This document shows, in pieces, positions 8,060 to 15,630 of a stretch of DNA of 64,000 bases (positions are counted from its first letter, which is position 1; every line of letters starts with the position of its first letter). The translations under genes and the position numbers were made by a program. The notes under the pieces were generated by a model. It was not told the DNA's origin, did not search any database, and saw nothing but the letters and a program-made list of their open reading frames with translations. Origin of the DNA: Lacrimispora algidixylanolytica (lineage in GTDB: Bacteria > Bacillota > Clostridia > Lachnospirales > Lachnospiraceae); NCBI RefSeq assembly GCF_003609635.1, contig NZ_MCIA01000023.1, positions 62,001-126,000 of the forward strand, read 5' to 3'.

Positions 8060-8974
8060 CTATTTCAAAAAAACCGCTTTACTATTATTCTTATTCTCAC
8101 GCACTTCCAAAGTGGAAATACTGTGGACAAATTTTGAAAAAGTGGAATAGCCATAATCCTTTACCTTAAAGTCTGCAAATTTCCGATGCATTCCATTGCC
8201 CAAAGCCGCCAGCTCCATTCCGTTTTTACCAGCGCCTTTCACAAGTTTGACAGCGTAATCATCAAGCTCCTGCCGTTTGGTGCGGTTATCCTTAATTCGG
8301 ACTGTTACTACGTTATTGGATTTTCTCAGTTCAAAGTTATCCATCTCTTCCAAAAATTTAGAGAGGGAGCTGTATCCATAATTTCTCACGTCAAAATCAG
8401 AATACTTCTTCACAAGTCGATTGCCAATCTCTCCTAGCCCTGTCGCCTTATTTTTATCATCATTCTCTAATATAATAGAAGCAATGTCTTGTTCAATAAC
8501 TTCTTTTCCGATAGCTCCGCCTCCGGTACCTTCTTCATCCTGGTCAAGAAGGACTTCCAGATTCGTAAAAACCGTACAGGCTGCACGGAAGGATTTGGGT
8601 GTTTTTTCTTCGCCCATGCCAATGACTTCTTTTCCAGATTCCCGAAGTCTACTTGCCAAGCGGGTGAAATCACTATCACTAGAGACGATGCAAAATCCAT
8701 CCACATGATCTGTATAAAGCAGATCCATGGCATCAATAATAAGTGCAGAATCAGTAGCATTCTTTCCAACGGTATTGGAAAACTGTTGGATTGGAGTTAT
8801 GGAATTTTCCAAAAGCTCCATCTTCCATTTACCCATCTGGGCGCTTGTCCAATCTCCGTAGATCCTTTTGTAGGTAATAACACCATAACGTGTCATCTCA
8901 TCCAGAATACATGTAATATACTTCGCTGAAATATTATCTGAATCAATTAAAACTGCAAATTTTTTGTCACTCAA
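8060..8974 (-). CDS. NYN-domain putative ribonuclease with two OST-HTH/LOTUS RNA-binding domains
   Basis: 304 residues. Residues 1-150 form a NYN (PIN-like) nuclease domain with the conserved acidic residues in FAVLIDSDN (Asp near 11), NATDSALIIDAMDLLY and VSSDSDFTRLA. Two related domains of the OST-HTH/LOTUS type follow, each ending in a near-identical core: VRNYGYSSLSKFLEEM (about 200-215) and VKDYGYSTFSKFVHSI (about 275-290). LOTUS domains bind RNA, so the protein probably cleaves or regulates particular RNAs. It starts with TTG, with GGGAG upstream. It stands alone between terminators with no obvious partner, and its physiological role is unknown. Confidence 0.9.
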   Translation of the reverse strand: MSDKKFAVLIDSDNISAKYITCILDEMTRYGVITYKRIYGDWTSAQMGKWKMELLENSITPIQQFSNTVGKNATDSALIIDAMDLLYTDHVDGFCIVSSDSDFTRLASRLRESGKEVIGMGEEKTPKSFRAACTVFTNLEVLLDQDEEGTGGGAIGKEVIEQDIASIILENDDKNKATGLGEIGNRLVKKYSDFDVRNYGYSSLSKFLEEMDNFELRKSNNVVTVRIKDNRTKRQELDDYAVKLVKGAGKNGMELAALGNGMHRKFADFKVKDYGYSTFSKFVHSISTLEVRENKNNSKAVFLK

Positions 8975-9104
8975 AACCCTATTCTCCCGTCTTTAATTGT
9001 TTTCCCTTATCCTGTCTTTTTTCTCTCGTCCACTTTTATTATATTTCATTTTTCCATTTATTACAATAACATGACAGTGGTTAATATGGGAGAATTTTAG
9101 TCAC

Positions 9105-9132
9105 GTAATATCTTTTTTTATGTTCATAATAA
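9105..9132 (+). promoter_or_regulatory. Candidate sporulation (sigma-E-like) promoter of cotJ
   Basis: GTAATATC (9105-9112) resembles the -35 of sigma-E promoters and CATAATAA (9125-9132) partly matches its -10, 36 bases before cotJA. cotJ of Bacillus is sigma-E dependent. The match is moderate and the assignment is inference. Confidence 0.4.
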
Positions 9133-9167
9133 AAAAGAAGTATTGAGTCAGCTTTGAAAGGAGCGTT

Positions 9168-9368
9168 ATGATGAACAAAATTTCTTCTAGTGATAATGAA
9201 ATGCCAAAAAGAGATCCTGCAACACCAACGGAATTTGTTCCCCTTGCAATTGCCACCGTACCCATGCAACCTTGGGAACAACCATATGACCCCGCATCTG
9301 CGTTAAAGAATGGAACGATTTTCCCATGTCTTAACCTTCCTTTTTACGTTACGGGAGGTGATTTGTAA
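9168..9368 (+). CDS. cotJA: Spore coat-associated protein CotJA
   Basis: 66 residues, the usual size. The protein is rich in proline and contains the CotJA core PLAIATVPMQPWEQPYDP and a GTIFPCLNLPF segment. A GAAAGGAG ribosome-binding site precedes two adjacent ATGs (9168 and 9171). It is a coat component made in the mother cell during sporulation and needed for CotJC deposition (Bacillus knowledge). Its stop TAA shares one base with the ATG of cotJB. Together with the next two genes it shows that the organism sporulates. Confidence 0.93.
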   Translation: MMNKISSSDNEMPKRDPATPTEFVPLAIATVPMQPWEQPYDPASALKNGTIFPCLNLPFYVTGGDL

Positions 9369-9664
9369 TGGCAGATCGATGTAATCTTCTTCAACAGATT
9401 AATGAAATTAGTTTTACGGTCAATGATTTAAATTTATATTTGGACACTCATCCTTTGGATGAAAATGCGCTTGATGCGTTTAAGCAGGCTATGGAACAAA
9501 GAAAGCAGCTCTTACAAACTTATGCCGAAAACTTTGAACCACTAACCATGAACTGTATATGTCCTGATACAAACAACAAAAGCCAGACAAAGACAAAATA
9601 TCCAGGTCAGAGACATTTTACCTGGTCGGATGGCCCTTTGCCATGGGAAGGAGGAACGTTATAA
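9368..9664 (+). CDS. cotJB: Spore coat protein CotJB
   Basis: 98 residues, with the CotJB pattern: LLQQINEISFTVNDLNLYLDTHP near the start, then FKQAMEQRKQLLQTY, and a C-terminal FTWSDGPLPWEGG that closes the family. Start and stop codons overlap those of cotJA and cotJC by one base (TAATG at both junctions), so the three are translated as one coupled unit. The start has GGGAGG upstream inside the cotJA end. Confidence 0.93.
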   Translation: MADRCNLLQQINEISFTVNDLNLYLDTHPLDENALDAFKQAMEQRKQLLQTYAENFEPLTMNCICPDTNNKSQTKTKYPGQRHFTWSDGPLPWEGGTL

Positions 9665-10290
9665 TGTGGACCTATGAAAAAAGATTACAGTTTCCTGTAA
9701 ACATCAAAGAAACCTGTCCAAAAACTGCGTCTCTTATTATTAGCCAATTTGGTGGACCAGATGGTGAGTTAGCTGCTTCTATGCGGTATCTTTCCCAAAG
9801 ATACACCATGCCATGCAAAGAAGTTGGTGGGCTATTAACCGATATTGGTACAGAAGAGCTAGGACATCTGGAAATGATATGTTCTATTATCTATCAGCTC
9901 ACCAAAAATCTTTCTGTAGAGCAAGCAAAAACAGCCGGATTTGACGCTTATTATGTGGACCACACTTCAGGACTTTGGCCTACTGCTGCTGCAGGAGTAC
10001 CTTTTAATGCCTGTGAATTTCAATCAAAAGGTGATGCCATCACTGATTTGATTGAAGATTTAGCCGCCGAGCAAAAAGCCAGAACCACCTACGACAACTT
10101 GATTCGTATTATCCCGGATCCTTCCGTAAGAGAACCGCTTAAATTCTTACGGGCAAGAGAAGTTGTTCATTTCCAAAGATTTGGGGAAGCTCTGGAAAAA
10201 ATCAAATCTGATCTGGATGCAAAGAATTTCTACTACTTCAACCCTGAATTTGATAAACAGTTTGTAAAAAAGCCAGCCGATCAAGGATAA
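9664..10290 (+). CDS. cotJC: Spore coat protein CotJC, manganese-catalase family
   Basis: 208 residues when started at the ATG coupled to the cotJB stop (9664). An earlier in-frame ATG at 9643 would add seven residues but places the AAGGAGG site inside the gene, so 9664 is preferred. The four-helix bundle of the manganese catalases is visible, with metal-ligand Glu and His residues in GTEELGHLEMICSI, EDLAAEQKARTTYDNLI and REVVHFQRFGEAL. It is a coat-associated protein, possibly with catalase activity. A repeat element begins at its stop codon. Confidence 0.95.
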   Translation: MWTYEKRLQFPVNIKETCPKTASLIISQFGGPDGELAASMRYLSQRYTMPCKEVGGLLTDIGTEELGHLEMICSIIYQLTKNLSVEQAKTAGFDAYYVDHTSGLWPTAAAGVPFNACEFQSKGDAITDLIEDLAAEQKARTTYDNLIRIIPDPSVREPLKFLRAREVVHFQRFGEALEKIKSDLDAKNFYYFNPEFDKQFVKKPADQG

Positions 10291-10378
10291 AGAGTCTGGC
10301 GCTGACGCGCTGTCACTTTAGTGACATCTTCCTCTTAAGCGCCATGTGCATCCTGCAGGTCGTGCTTTTTATTTTATA
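10287..10378 (+). repeat. Intergenic structured repeat, copy 1
   Basis: The element starts AAAGAGTCTGG at the cotJC stop and ends GTGCTTTTTATTTTAT. It contains nested pairing: GCGC (10307-10310) with GCGC (10339-10342) around a six-pair hairpin TGTCAC/GTGACA, and a short GCGC-TGAC-GCGC alternative. A second copy with the same order of parts but different stem bases lies at 50213-50308. The orientation of any transcript is unknown. Confidence 0.6.
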
Positions 10379-10412
10379 GGAGGGTTCGTAGAACTCCCCT
10401 ATAAAATAAAAA
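10366..10412. other. Long AT-rich palindrome
   Basis: ATTTTATAGG pairs perfectly with CCTATAAAAT, and the pairing continues through part of the adjoining G/C bases around a short loop. It has no T-run on either side and lies between the repeat element and the carB-operon terminator. Confidence 0.6.
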
Positions 10413-10456
10413 AAGAAAGTCCGTTGATGCATACACTGCATCTTTCGGACTTTCTT
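10402..10456 (-). terminator. Terminator of the carAB operon
   Basis: On the minus strand AAGAAAGTCCG pairs with CGGACTTTCTT, with a second inner stem GATGCA/TGCATC, followed by a run of seven T. It lies 14 bases after the stop of the last gene (10470). Confidence 0.85.
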
Positions 10457-10469
10457 CTATATTAATGTG

Positions 10470-10778
10470 TTATTTCTGTTCTTCGTAACTGTATTTAAGA
10501 AGCTCATATATCTCATCGGTAACAGGATCATCTTTATAATAATCATCTAAAAGTGTTATGATCTTTGCAGCAAACTCCGACGGGACAGGAAGATTCTTCA
10601 CCGCTCCATGAAAATCCTCTTTCATTTGACTTACCATTTCCCTTTTTCCCGGAATAGAAAGACCATATATCTTATAGAGCATTCCCATAGCCGCACATGC
10701 CTCATTTGGTGAGGTCAGCGGTGCGTTTTCAAATCTAGTTTTAATTTCTACCGCCTGTTTGTTGATATAAAATATCAT
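10470..10778 (-). CDS. Hypothetical protein, last gene of the carAB operon
   Basis: 102 residues, acidic and apparently cytoplasmic, with no signal peptide or membrane helix. Phrases such as NEACAAMGMLYKIYGLSIPG and KIITLLDDYYKDDPVTDEIY suggest an all-helical fold. I do not recognise the family. It lies 14 bases after carB and before a strong terminator, so it is co-transcribed with carbamoyl-phosphate synthase, but this gives no firm hint of function. AAAGGA lies 11 bases before the ATG. Confidence 0.75.
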   Translation of the reverse strand: MIFYINKQAVEIKTRFENAPLTSPNEACAAMGMLYKIYGLSIPGKREMVSQMKEDFHGAVKNLPVPSEFAAKIITLLDDYYKDDPVTDEIYELLKYSYEEQK

Positions 10779-10792
10779 AAAATCACAATCCT

Positions 10793-13700
10793 TTATATAT
10801 TTTTTACCTGTGCAATATCAATGAGGGTCAATTCTTTTGCTCTGTTTTCCATACTGGTTACTAAGGCTGCTGCCGTATCCAAGGAAGTGAGAACGGTTAC
10901 ACCGGTTTCAATGGCATTTCTACGGATAACAAACCCATCCTTGCTTCTATCAGCACCTTGAGGAGGTGTATCAATGACAAGATCAATTTCATGACCTAGG
11001 ATCAGATCCATGAGATTTGGAGATTCCTGTTCCAGCTTGCGGACCATAAGTGCTTTTACTCCGTTATCATTTAATACCTTAGCAGTACCAGATGTGGAGA
11101 AAATCTTATATCCCTGAGCCTGAAATCTTCTTGCGATTTCAATGACCTCTTCTTTGTCAGAATCCTTAACCGTAATAATCATATTTTTATGTTTTGGAAG
11201 CTTGATGCCTGCTCCTGCGAACGCCTTATACAAAGCCTCATTAAAAGTCTTTGCAATTCCAAGACACTCACCTGTGGATTTCATCTCTGGTCCAAGGCTG
11301 ATGTCAGCGCCACGAATCTTCTCAAAGGAGAATACCGGCATCTTAACTGCAATGTAATCCGCTTCCGGCTGAAGTCCTGGTTCATAACCAAGCCCTTTAA
11401 TGGTATGGCCACAGATTACCTGCGTCGCTAAGGATACGATAGGGATACCTGTAACCTTGCTGATGTATGGCACGGTACGGGAAGAACGAGGATTTACTTC
11501 AATTACATAAACATCACTTCCGCAAACGATAAACTGAATGTTGATCATTCCTTTTACATGAAGAGCTCTTGCCAGCCTTCTGGTGTATTCCACCAGTTTT
11601 TCCTTCACCTCTTCGTCAATGCTTTGAGATGGGTACACGGAAATACTGTCTCCAGAATGGACACCTGCACGCTCAATGTGCTCCATAATTCCAGGAATTA
11701 GAATGTCTTGTCCATCACAGACTGCATCTACTTCAATCTCTTTTCCCATAATATACTTATCCACCAGGATAGGGTGCTCCTGTGCAATTAAGTTAATGAT
11801 TGCAATATATTCTTCTACATCTTCATCTGATATGGCAATCTGCATTCCCTGACCGCCCAGTACGTAGGACGGCCTTACAAGGACAGGATAGCCCAGCTTA
11901 TTTGCCGCAACTTTCGCTTCTTCTGCTGTATATACTGTGTGCCCTGCTGGTCGTGGAATCTCACATTCTTCTAGGATCTTGTCAAACAGTTCTCTATCTT
12001 CTGCTGCATCTACATCTTCTGCTGCCGTTCCAAGAATGGGAACTCCCATCTTCATTAACGCTTCTGTCAGCTTAATGGCAGTCTGTCCTCCAAACTGTAC
12101 CACTGCTCCATCAGGCTTTTCTACATTAACAATACCTTCTACATCTTCCGGTGTCAGTGGCTCAAAATAAAGCTTATCTGCAATATCAAAATCAGTACTT
12201 ACAGTTTCCGGGTTGTTGTTTACGATAATTGTTTCGTACCCTTCCTTGCTAAAACTCCAGGTGCTGTGAACAGAGCAGTAATCAAACTCAATTCCCTGAC
12301 CGATACGGATCGGACCGGAACCAAGAACAAGAACCTTTTTCTTTCCGGACGTTTGAATGGCTTCATTCTCGCTTCCAAAGCAGGAGTAATAATAAGGAGT
12401 TTCAGCAGCAAACTCTGCCGCACAAGTATCTACCATTTTAAATGCTGGTATAATACCGTTATCGTTTCTTTTTTGATGGATCTCATCAACGGAAACGCCT
12501 GTCAGTGTGGAAATCACTGTATCAGGGAATTCCAACCTTTTTGCCTCTTTTAACAATTCTGTGGTAAGTGGACCTTTCTTAAGAGCCACTTCCATCTCCA
12601 CAAGGATTGCCAGTTTATCAATAAACCAGAAATCGATTTTTGTAATCTCATGAATCTTCTCATAGGAGAATTCTCTTCTGAGTGCTTCTGCTATGACCCA
12701 GATTCTTCGGTCATCTACCAGATGAAGTGTTTCTGTCAGCTCTTCGTTGGAAAGCCCGGTAAAGTCATAAGACATCAGACTGTCTACGTGCTGTTCCAAG
12801 GAACGAATGGCTTTCATTAAACCGCCTTCGAAATTGGTACAGATACTCATAACCTCACCAGTTGCTTTCATCTGGGTTCCAAGGGTTCTTTTGGCACCTA
12901 AGAATTTATCAAAAGGAAGTCTTGGCATCTTAACGACGCAGTAATCAAGCATTGGCTCAAAGCTTGCATAAGTTTTCTTAGTCACCGCATTCTTGATTTC
13001 GTCTAAGGTATAACCTAAGGCGATCTTAGCTGCCACCTTGGCGATGGGATAACCAGTCGCCTTAGATGCCAAGGCTGATGAACGGCTTACACGAGGATTC
13101 ACCTCGATTACGCAGTATTCAAAGCTTTCTGGGTGAAGGGCATACTGAACATTACATCCGCCTGTGATTCCAAGCTCACTGATGATATTTAACGCTGAAG
13201 TACGAAGCATCTGGTATTCCTTATCCCCTAGCGTCTGGGAAGGAGCCACAACGATGCTATCGCCGGTATGAACGCCTACAGGATCAATGTTTTCCATATT
13301 ACATACGGTAATCACGTTTCCAGCGCCATCACGCATTACTTCATATTCGATCTCTTTCCAGCCAGCGATGCAGCGTTCAACAAGAACCTGTCCCACACGA
13401 CTTAAGCGAAGTCCGTTTTCCAAAATCTCACGGCACTGTGCCGGATTTTCAGCGATACCACCGCCGGAACCTCCCATGGTATAGGCTGGTCTAAGTACGA
13501 TAGGATATCCAATCTCTTTCGCAACTCTTAAACCATCTTCTACATTCTCAACTATATCAGAAGGAGCAACCGGCTCACCGATTTTTTCCATGGTGTCTTT
13601 AAACATCTCACGGTCTTCCGCCTTTTTAATGGTAAGAGCGGTCGTTCCAATGAGCCGCACGTTATGCTTTTCTAAGAATCCACTGTCATCTAATTCCATG

Positions 13701-13996
13701 GCCAGGTTTAAGCCTGCCTGTCCACCAAGAGTTGGTAGTACACTGTCTGGTTTCTCTTTTAAGATAAGTTGCTCTACCACTTCAACCGTAAGAGGTTCAA
13801 TGTATACCTTATCCGCAATATCTTTGTCTGTCATAATGGTAGCAGGGTTTGAGTTTAATAAAACTACTTCCACGCCTTCCTCTCGTAAGGAACGGCAGGC
13901 CTGTGTTCCAGCGTAATCAAATTCTGCAGCCTGACCAATGATGATCGGACCAGATCCGAGAACGAGCACTTTTTTAATATCCTGAATTTTCGGCAT
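10793..13996 (-). CDS. carB: Carbamoyl-phosphate synthase large subunit
   Basis: 1067 residues, full length. Two homologous ATP-grasp halves are visible, beginning KKVLVLGSGPIIIGQAAEFD (residue 8) and KKVLVLGSGPIRIGQGIEFD (about 555), with the matching metal-site phrases EVNPRVSRSSALASKATGY and EVNPRSSRTVPYISKVTGI. The C-terminal MGS-like domain (from about 935, FSTSGTAKVLNDNGV and DTPPQG) is the allosteric region. The enzyme makes carbamoyl phosphate from bicarbonate, ATP and ammonia delivered by CarA, for pyrimidines and arginine. Its ATG shares one base with the carA stop. Confidence 0.98.
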   Translation of the reverse strand: MPKIQDIKKVLVLGSGPIIIGQAAEFDYAGTQACRSLREEGVEVVLLNSNPATIMTDKDIADKVYIEPLTVEVVEQLILKEKPDSVLPTLGGQAGLNLAMELDDSGFLEKHNVRLIGTTALTIKKAEDREMFKDTMEKIGEPVAPSDIVENVEDGLRVAKEIGYPIVLRPAYTMGGSGGGIAENPAQCREILENGLRLSRVGQVLVERCIAGWKEIEYEVMRDGAGNVITVCNMENIDPVGVHTGDSIVVAPSQTLGDKEYQMLRTSALNIISELGITGGCNVQYALHPESFEYCVIEVNPRVSRSSALASKATGYPIAKVAAKIALGYTLDEIKNAVTKKTYASFEPMLDYCVVKMPRLPFDKFLGAKRTLGTQMKATGEVMSICTNFEGGLMKAIRSLEQHVDSLMSYDFTGLSNEELTETLHLVDDRRIWVIAEALRREFSYEKIHEITKIDFWFIDKLAILVEMEVALKKGPLTTELLKEAKRLEFPDTVISTLTGVSVDEIHQKRNDNGIIPAFKMVDTCAAEFAAETPYYYSCFGSENEAIQTSGKKKVLVLGSGPIRIGQGIEFDYCSVHSTWSFSKEGYETIIVNNNPETVSTDFDIADKLYFEPLTPEDVEGIVNVEKPDGAVVQFGGQTAIKLTEALMKMGVPILGTAAEDVDAAEDRELFDKILEECEIPRPAGHTVYTAEEAKVAANKLGYPVLVRPSYVLGGQGMQIAISDEDVEEYIAIINLIAQEHPILVDKYIMGKEIEVDAVCDGQDILIPGIMEHIERAGVHSGDSISVYPSQSIDEEVKEKLVEYTRRLARALHVKGMINIQFIVCGSDVYVIEVNPRSSRTVPYISKVTGIPIVSLATQVICGHTIKGLGYEPGLQPEADYIAVKMPVFSFEKIRGADISLGPEMKSTGECLGIAKTFNEALYKAFAGAGIKLPKHKNMIITVKDSDKEEVIEIARRFQAQGYKIFSTSGTAKVLNDNGVKALMVRKLEQESPNLMDLILGHEIDLVIDTPPQGADRSKDGFVIRRNAIETGVTVLTSLDTAAALVTSMENRAKELTLIDIAQVKNI

Positions 13997-15069
13997 TATT
14001 TCCCCTCCTCCATCATCTTTATGAAACGATCAAATAAGTAACTGGAATCCTGAGGTCCAGGACAAGCTTCCGGGTGATACTGAACTGTAAATATGTTTTT
14101 GTTGGTGTATTTCAATCCTTCATTGGTTCCGTCGTTGACATTAACGAAGGCGGGAACTGCTACGGAAGGATCCATGGTATCCACATCTACCACATATCCA
14201 TGGTTCTGGGAAGAAATATAAACACGTCCTGTTTCCAGATCCTTTACCGGGTGGTTTCCACCTCTGTGTCCGTACTTTAACTTATGAGTATCCGCTCCTG
14301 TTGCAAGGGCCATAAGCTGATGTCCCAGGCAGATGGCAAAGATTGGTACGTTTGAATCATAAAGCTTTTTTATTTCAGCAATGATCTCTGTACACTCCTT
14401 TGGATCACCAGGACCGTTCGATAACATGATTCCGTCTGGATTTGCAGCAAGTATGTCTTCTGCTTTTGTAAGAGCAGGATACACAGTTACTTCACAGCCT
14501 CTCTCATTTAATGAACGGGCAATGTTCTTTTTGGCACCTAAATCTAAAAGTGCAACTTTCTTCCCACTACCAGGAAGAACATGGCTTTCCTTACAAGTGG
14601 TTGCCTTAACTACACCTGTAACTCCATATTTTTTCATACGTGAAATGACGTCATCGAGATTAAAACCTTCATCGGTTGTAATCATGCCGTTCATCGTACC
14701 TTTTTCTCTTAAGATTTTTGTTAGGGCTCTTGTATCGATACCACTGATACCTGGAATGTTATTTTCTTCTAAGAAATGCTGAATGGTACCCTCGCTTCTA
14801 AAGTTGCTGGGCATTCTAGATAATTCTCTGACAATGTAGCCATCCGGCCACGGTTTTAATGATTCCATATCTTCCTGACATATCCCGTAATTACCGATCA
14901 ACGGATAAGTCATGACCACTGCCTGCCCCGCATAGGAAGGGTCTGTGAGAACTTCCAAATAACCTGTCATGGAAGTATTAAATACAATCTCACTAATAAC
15001 TTCCCTTGTAGAACCAATGCTTGTTCCCGTAAACACAGTACCGTCTTCCAGTATTAAAAAAGCTTTCAT
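13996..15069 (-). CDS. carA: Carbamoyl-phosphate synthase small (glutaminase) subunit
   Basis: About 357 residues. The N-terminal small-chain domain starts MKAFLILEDGTVFTG. The C-terminal class I glutamine amidotransferase domain has the nucleophile Cys in FAICLGHQLMAL and the His-Glu pair in VQYHPEACPGP. It hydrolyses glutamine and passes ammonia to CarB. The start is uncertain: ATG at 15069 matches the family N-terminus, but a TTG two codons upstream (15075) is better spaced from AAAGGA. A sigma-A promoter lies 70 bases upstream. The leader is too short for a PyrR antiterminator. Confidence 0.96.
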   Translation of the reverse strand: MKAFLILEDGTVFTGTSIGSTREVISEIVFNTSMTGYLEVLTDPSYAGQAVVMTYPLIGNYGICQEDMESLKPWPDGYIVRELSRMPSNFRSEGTIQHFLEENNIPGISGIDTRALTKILREKGTMNGMITTDEGFNLDDVISRMKKYGVTGVVKATTCKESHVLPGSGKKVALLDLGAKKNIARSLNERGCEVTVYPALTKAEDILAANPDGIMLSNGPGDPKECTEIIAEIKKLYDSNVPIFAICLGHQLMALATGADTHKLKYGHRGGNHPVKDLETGRVYISSQNHGYVVDVDTMDPSVAVPAFVNVNDGTNEGLKYTNKNIFTVQYHPEACPGPQDSSYLFDRFIKMMEEGK

Positions 15070-15137
15070 ACGCAAAGTCCCAATCCTTTCTTAATTGTAT
15101 GGTTTTGAGCTGTCTAATATCAGCCCAAATTGAATAG

Positions 15138-15166
15138 ATTATACATTATCCTGTGACATTTTTCAA
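15138..15166 (-). promoter_or_regulatory. Sigma-A promoter of carAB
   Basis: On the minus strand TTGAAA (15161-15166), a 17-base spacer and a perfect TATAAT (15138-15143). The leader to the carA start is about 60 bases. Confidence 0.85.
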
Positions 15167-15240
15167 CTGTTTTTTCGTATTTCTTTTATTAAATTTTATA
15201 CATATTATTTGAATATTTAGTATCATACGATGAAAACGGT

Positions 15241-15252
15241 GCATAATTATGC
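15241..15252. promoter_or_regulatory. 12-bp perfect palindrome, candidate operator
   Basis: GCATAATTATGC, flanked by GAAAACG on the left and GTTTCC on the right, lies between the divergent carA and the 15.3 kb small gene. The protein that might bind it is unknown. Confidence 0.4.
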
Positions 15253-15327
15253 GTTTCCATCCTTTGAATCATATTTCACAGTATACTTTAGAGTCAATTC
15301 GGGGAAAATAGAATGGAGGTGATGAAT

Positions 15328-15525
15328 ATGATAGACAACAGTGATCTGCCCATTGGATTTACCATGGAATTAGCTCAGCACTCAGAAATACTAAACCGTT
15401 TTGCAGGACTTCCTGAAACTCAGAGAAACTCCATTATTGACGGCGCAAGAAGCATAGAAAGCCGAAATGAAATGCGCAATTATGTGGAATCTATATTCCA
15501 TGAACCAAAAACATCATTTTTCTAA
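15328..15525 (+). CDS. Small conserved-looking protein of unknown function
   Basis: 65 residues from ATG 15328. Two earlier in-frame ATGs (15313 and 15322) would place the AGGAGGTGA ribosome-binding site inside the gene, so 15328 is the start. The protein is short, soluble and rich in Glu, Asn and Arg (GFTMELAQHSEILNRFAGLP, then GARSIESRNEMRNYVESIF), and is probably helical. An excellent ribosome-binding site and a strong terminator right after the stop argue that it is real. I do not recognise it. Its place between carA and a SpoIID-like gene leaves a sporulation or regulatory role open. Confidence 0.75.
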   Translation: MIDNSDLPIGFTMELAQHSEILNRFAGLPETQRNSIIDGARSIESRNEMRNYVESIFHEPKTSFF

Positions 15526-15570
15526 AAAGTCCCCCGCAGAATGGATTTCTCCCAATCTGCGGGGACTTTT
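15524..15570 (+). terminator. Strong terminator after the 15.3 kb small gene
   Basis: AAAAGTCCCCCGCAGA pairs with TCTGCGGGGACTTTT around a short loop. The stem starts at the stop codon and ends in T4. Confidence 0.88.
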
Positions 15571-15630
15571 GTAATGATTCCATTTCTATTGTAATATATT
15601 TATAATAATTATTTATATAAGGGGCATTCC

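Noticed and set aside
10295-10326. Tiny open frames after purine-rich sequence on the minus strand of the structured repeats
   Set aside because: They are only four or five codons long, and the ATG arises from the stem sequence, so chance is the simpler explanation.
15070-15137. PyrR-type or other pyrimidine attenuator before carA
   Set aside because: The leader is only about 60 bases and holds no terminator or recognisable PyrR-binding loop.
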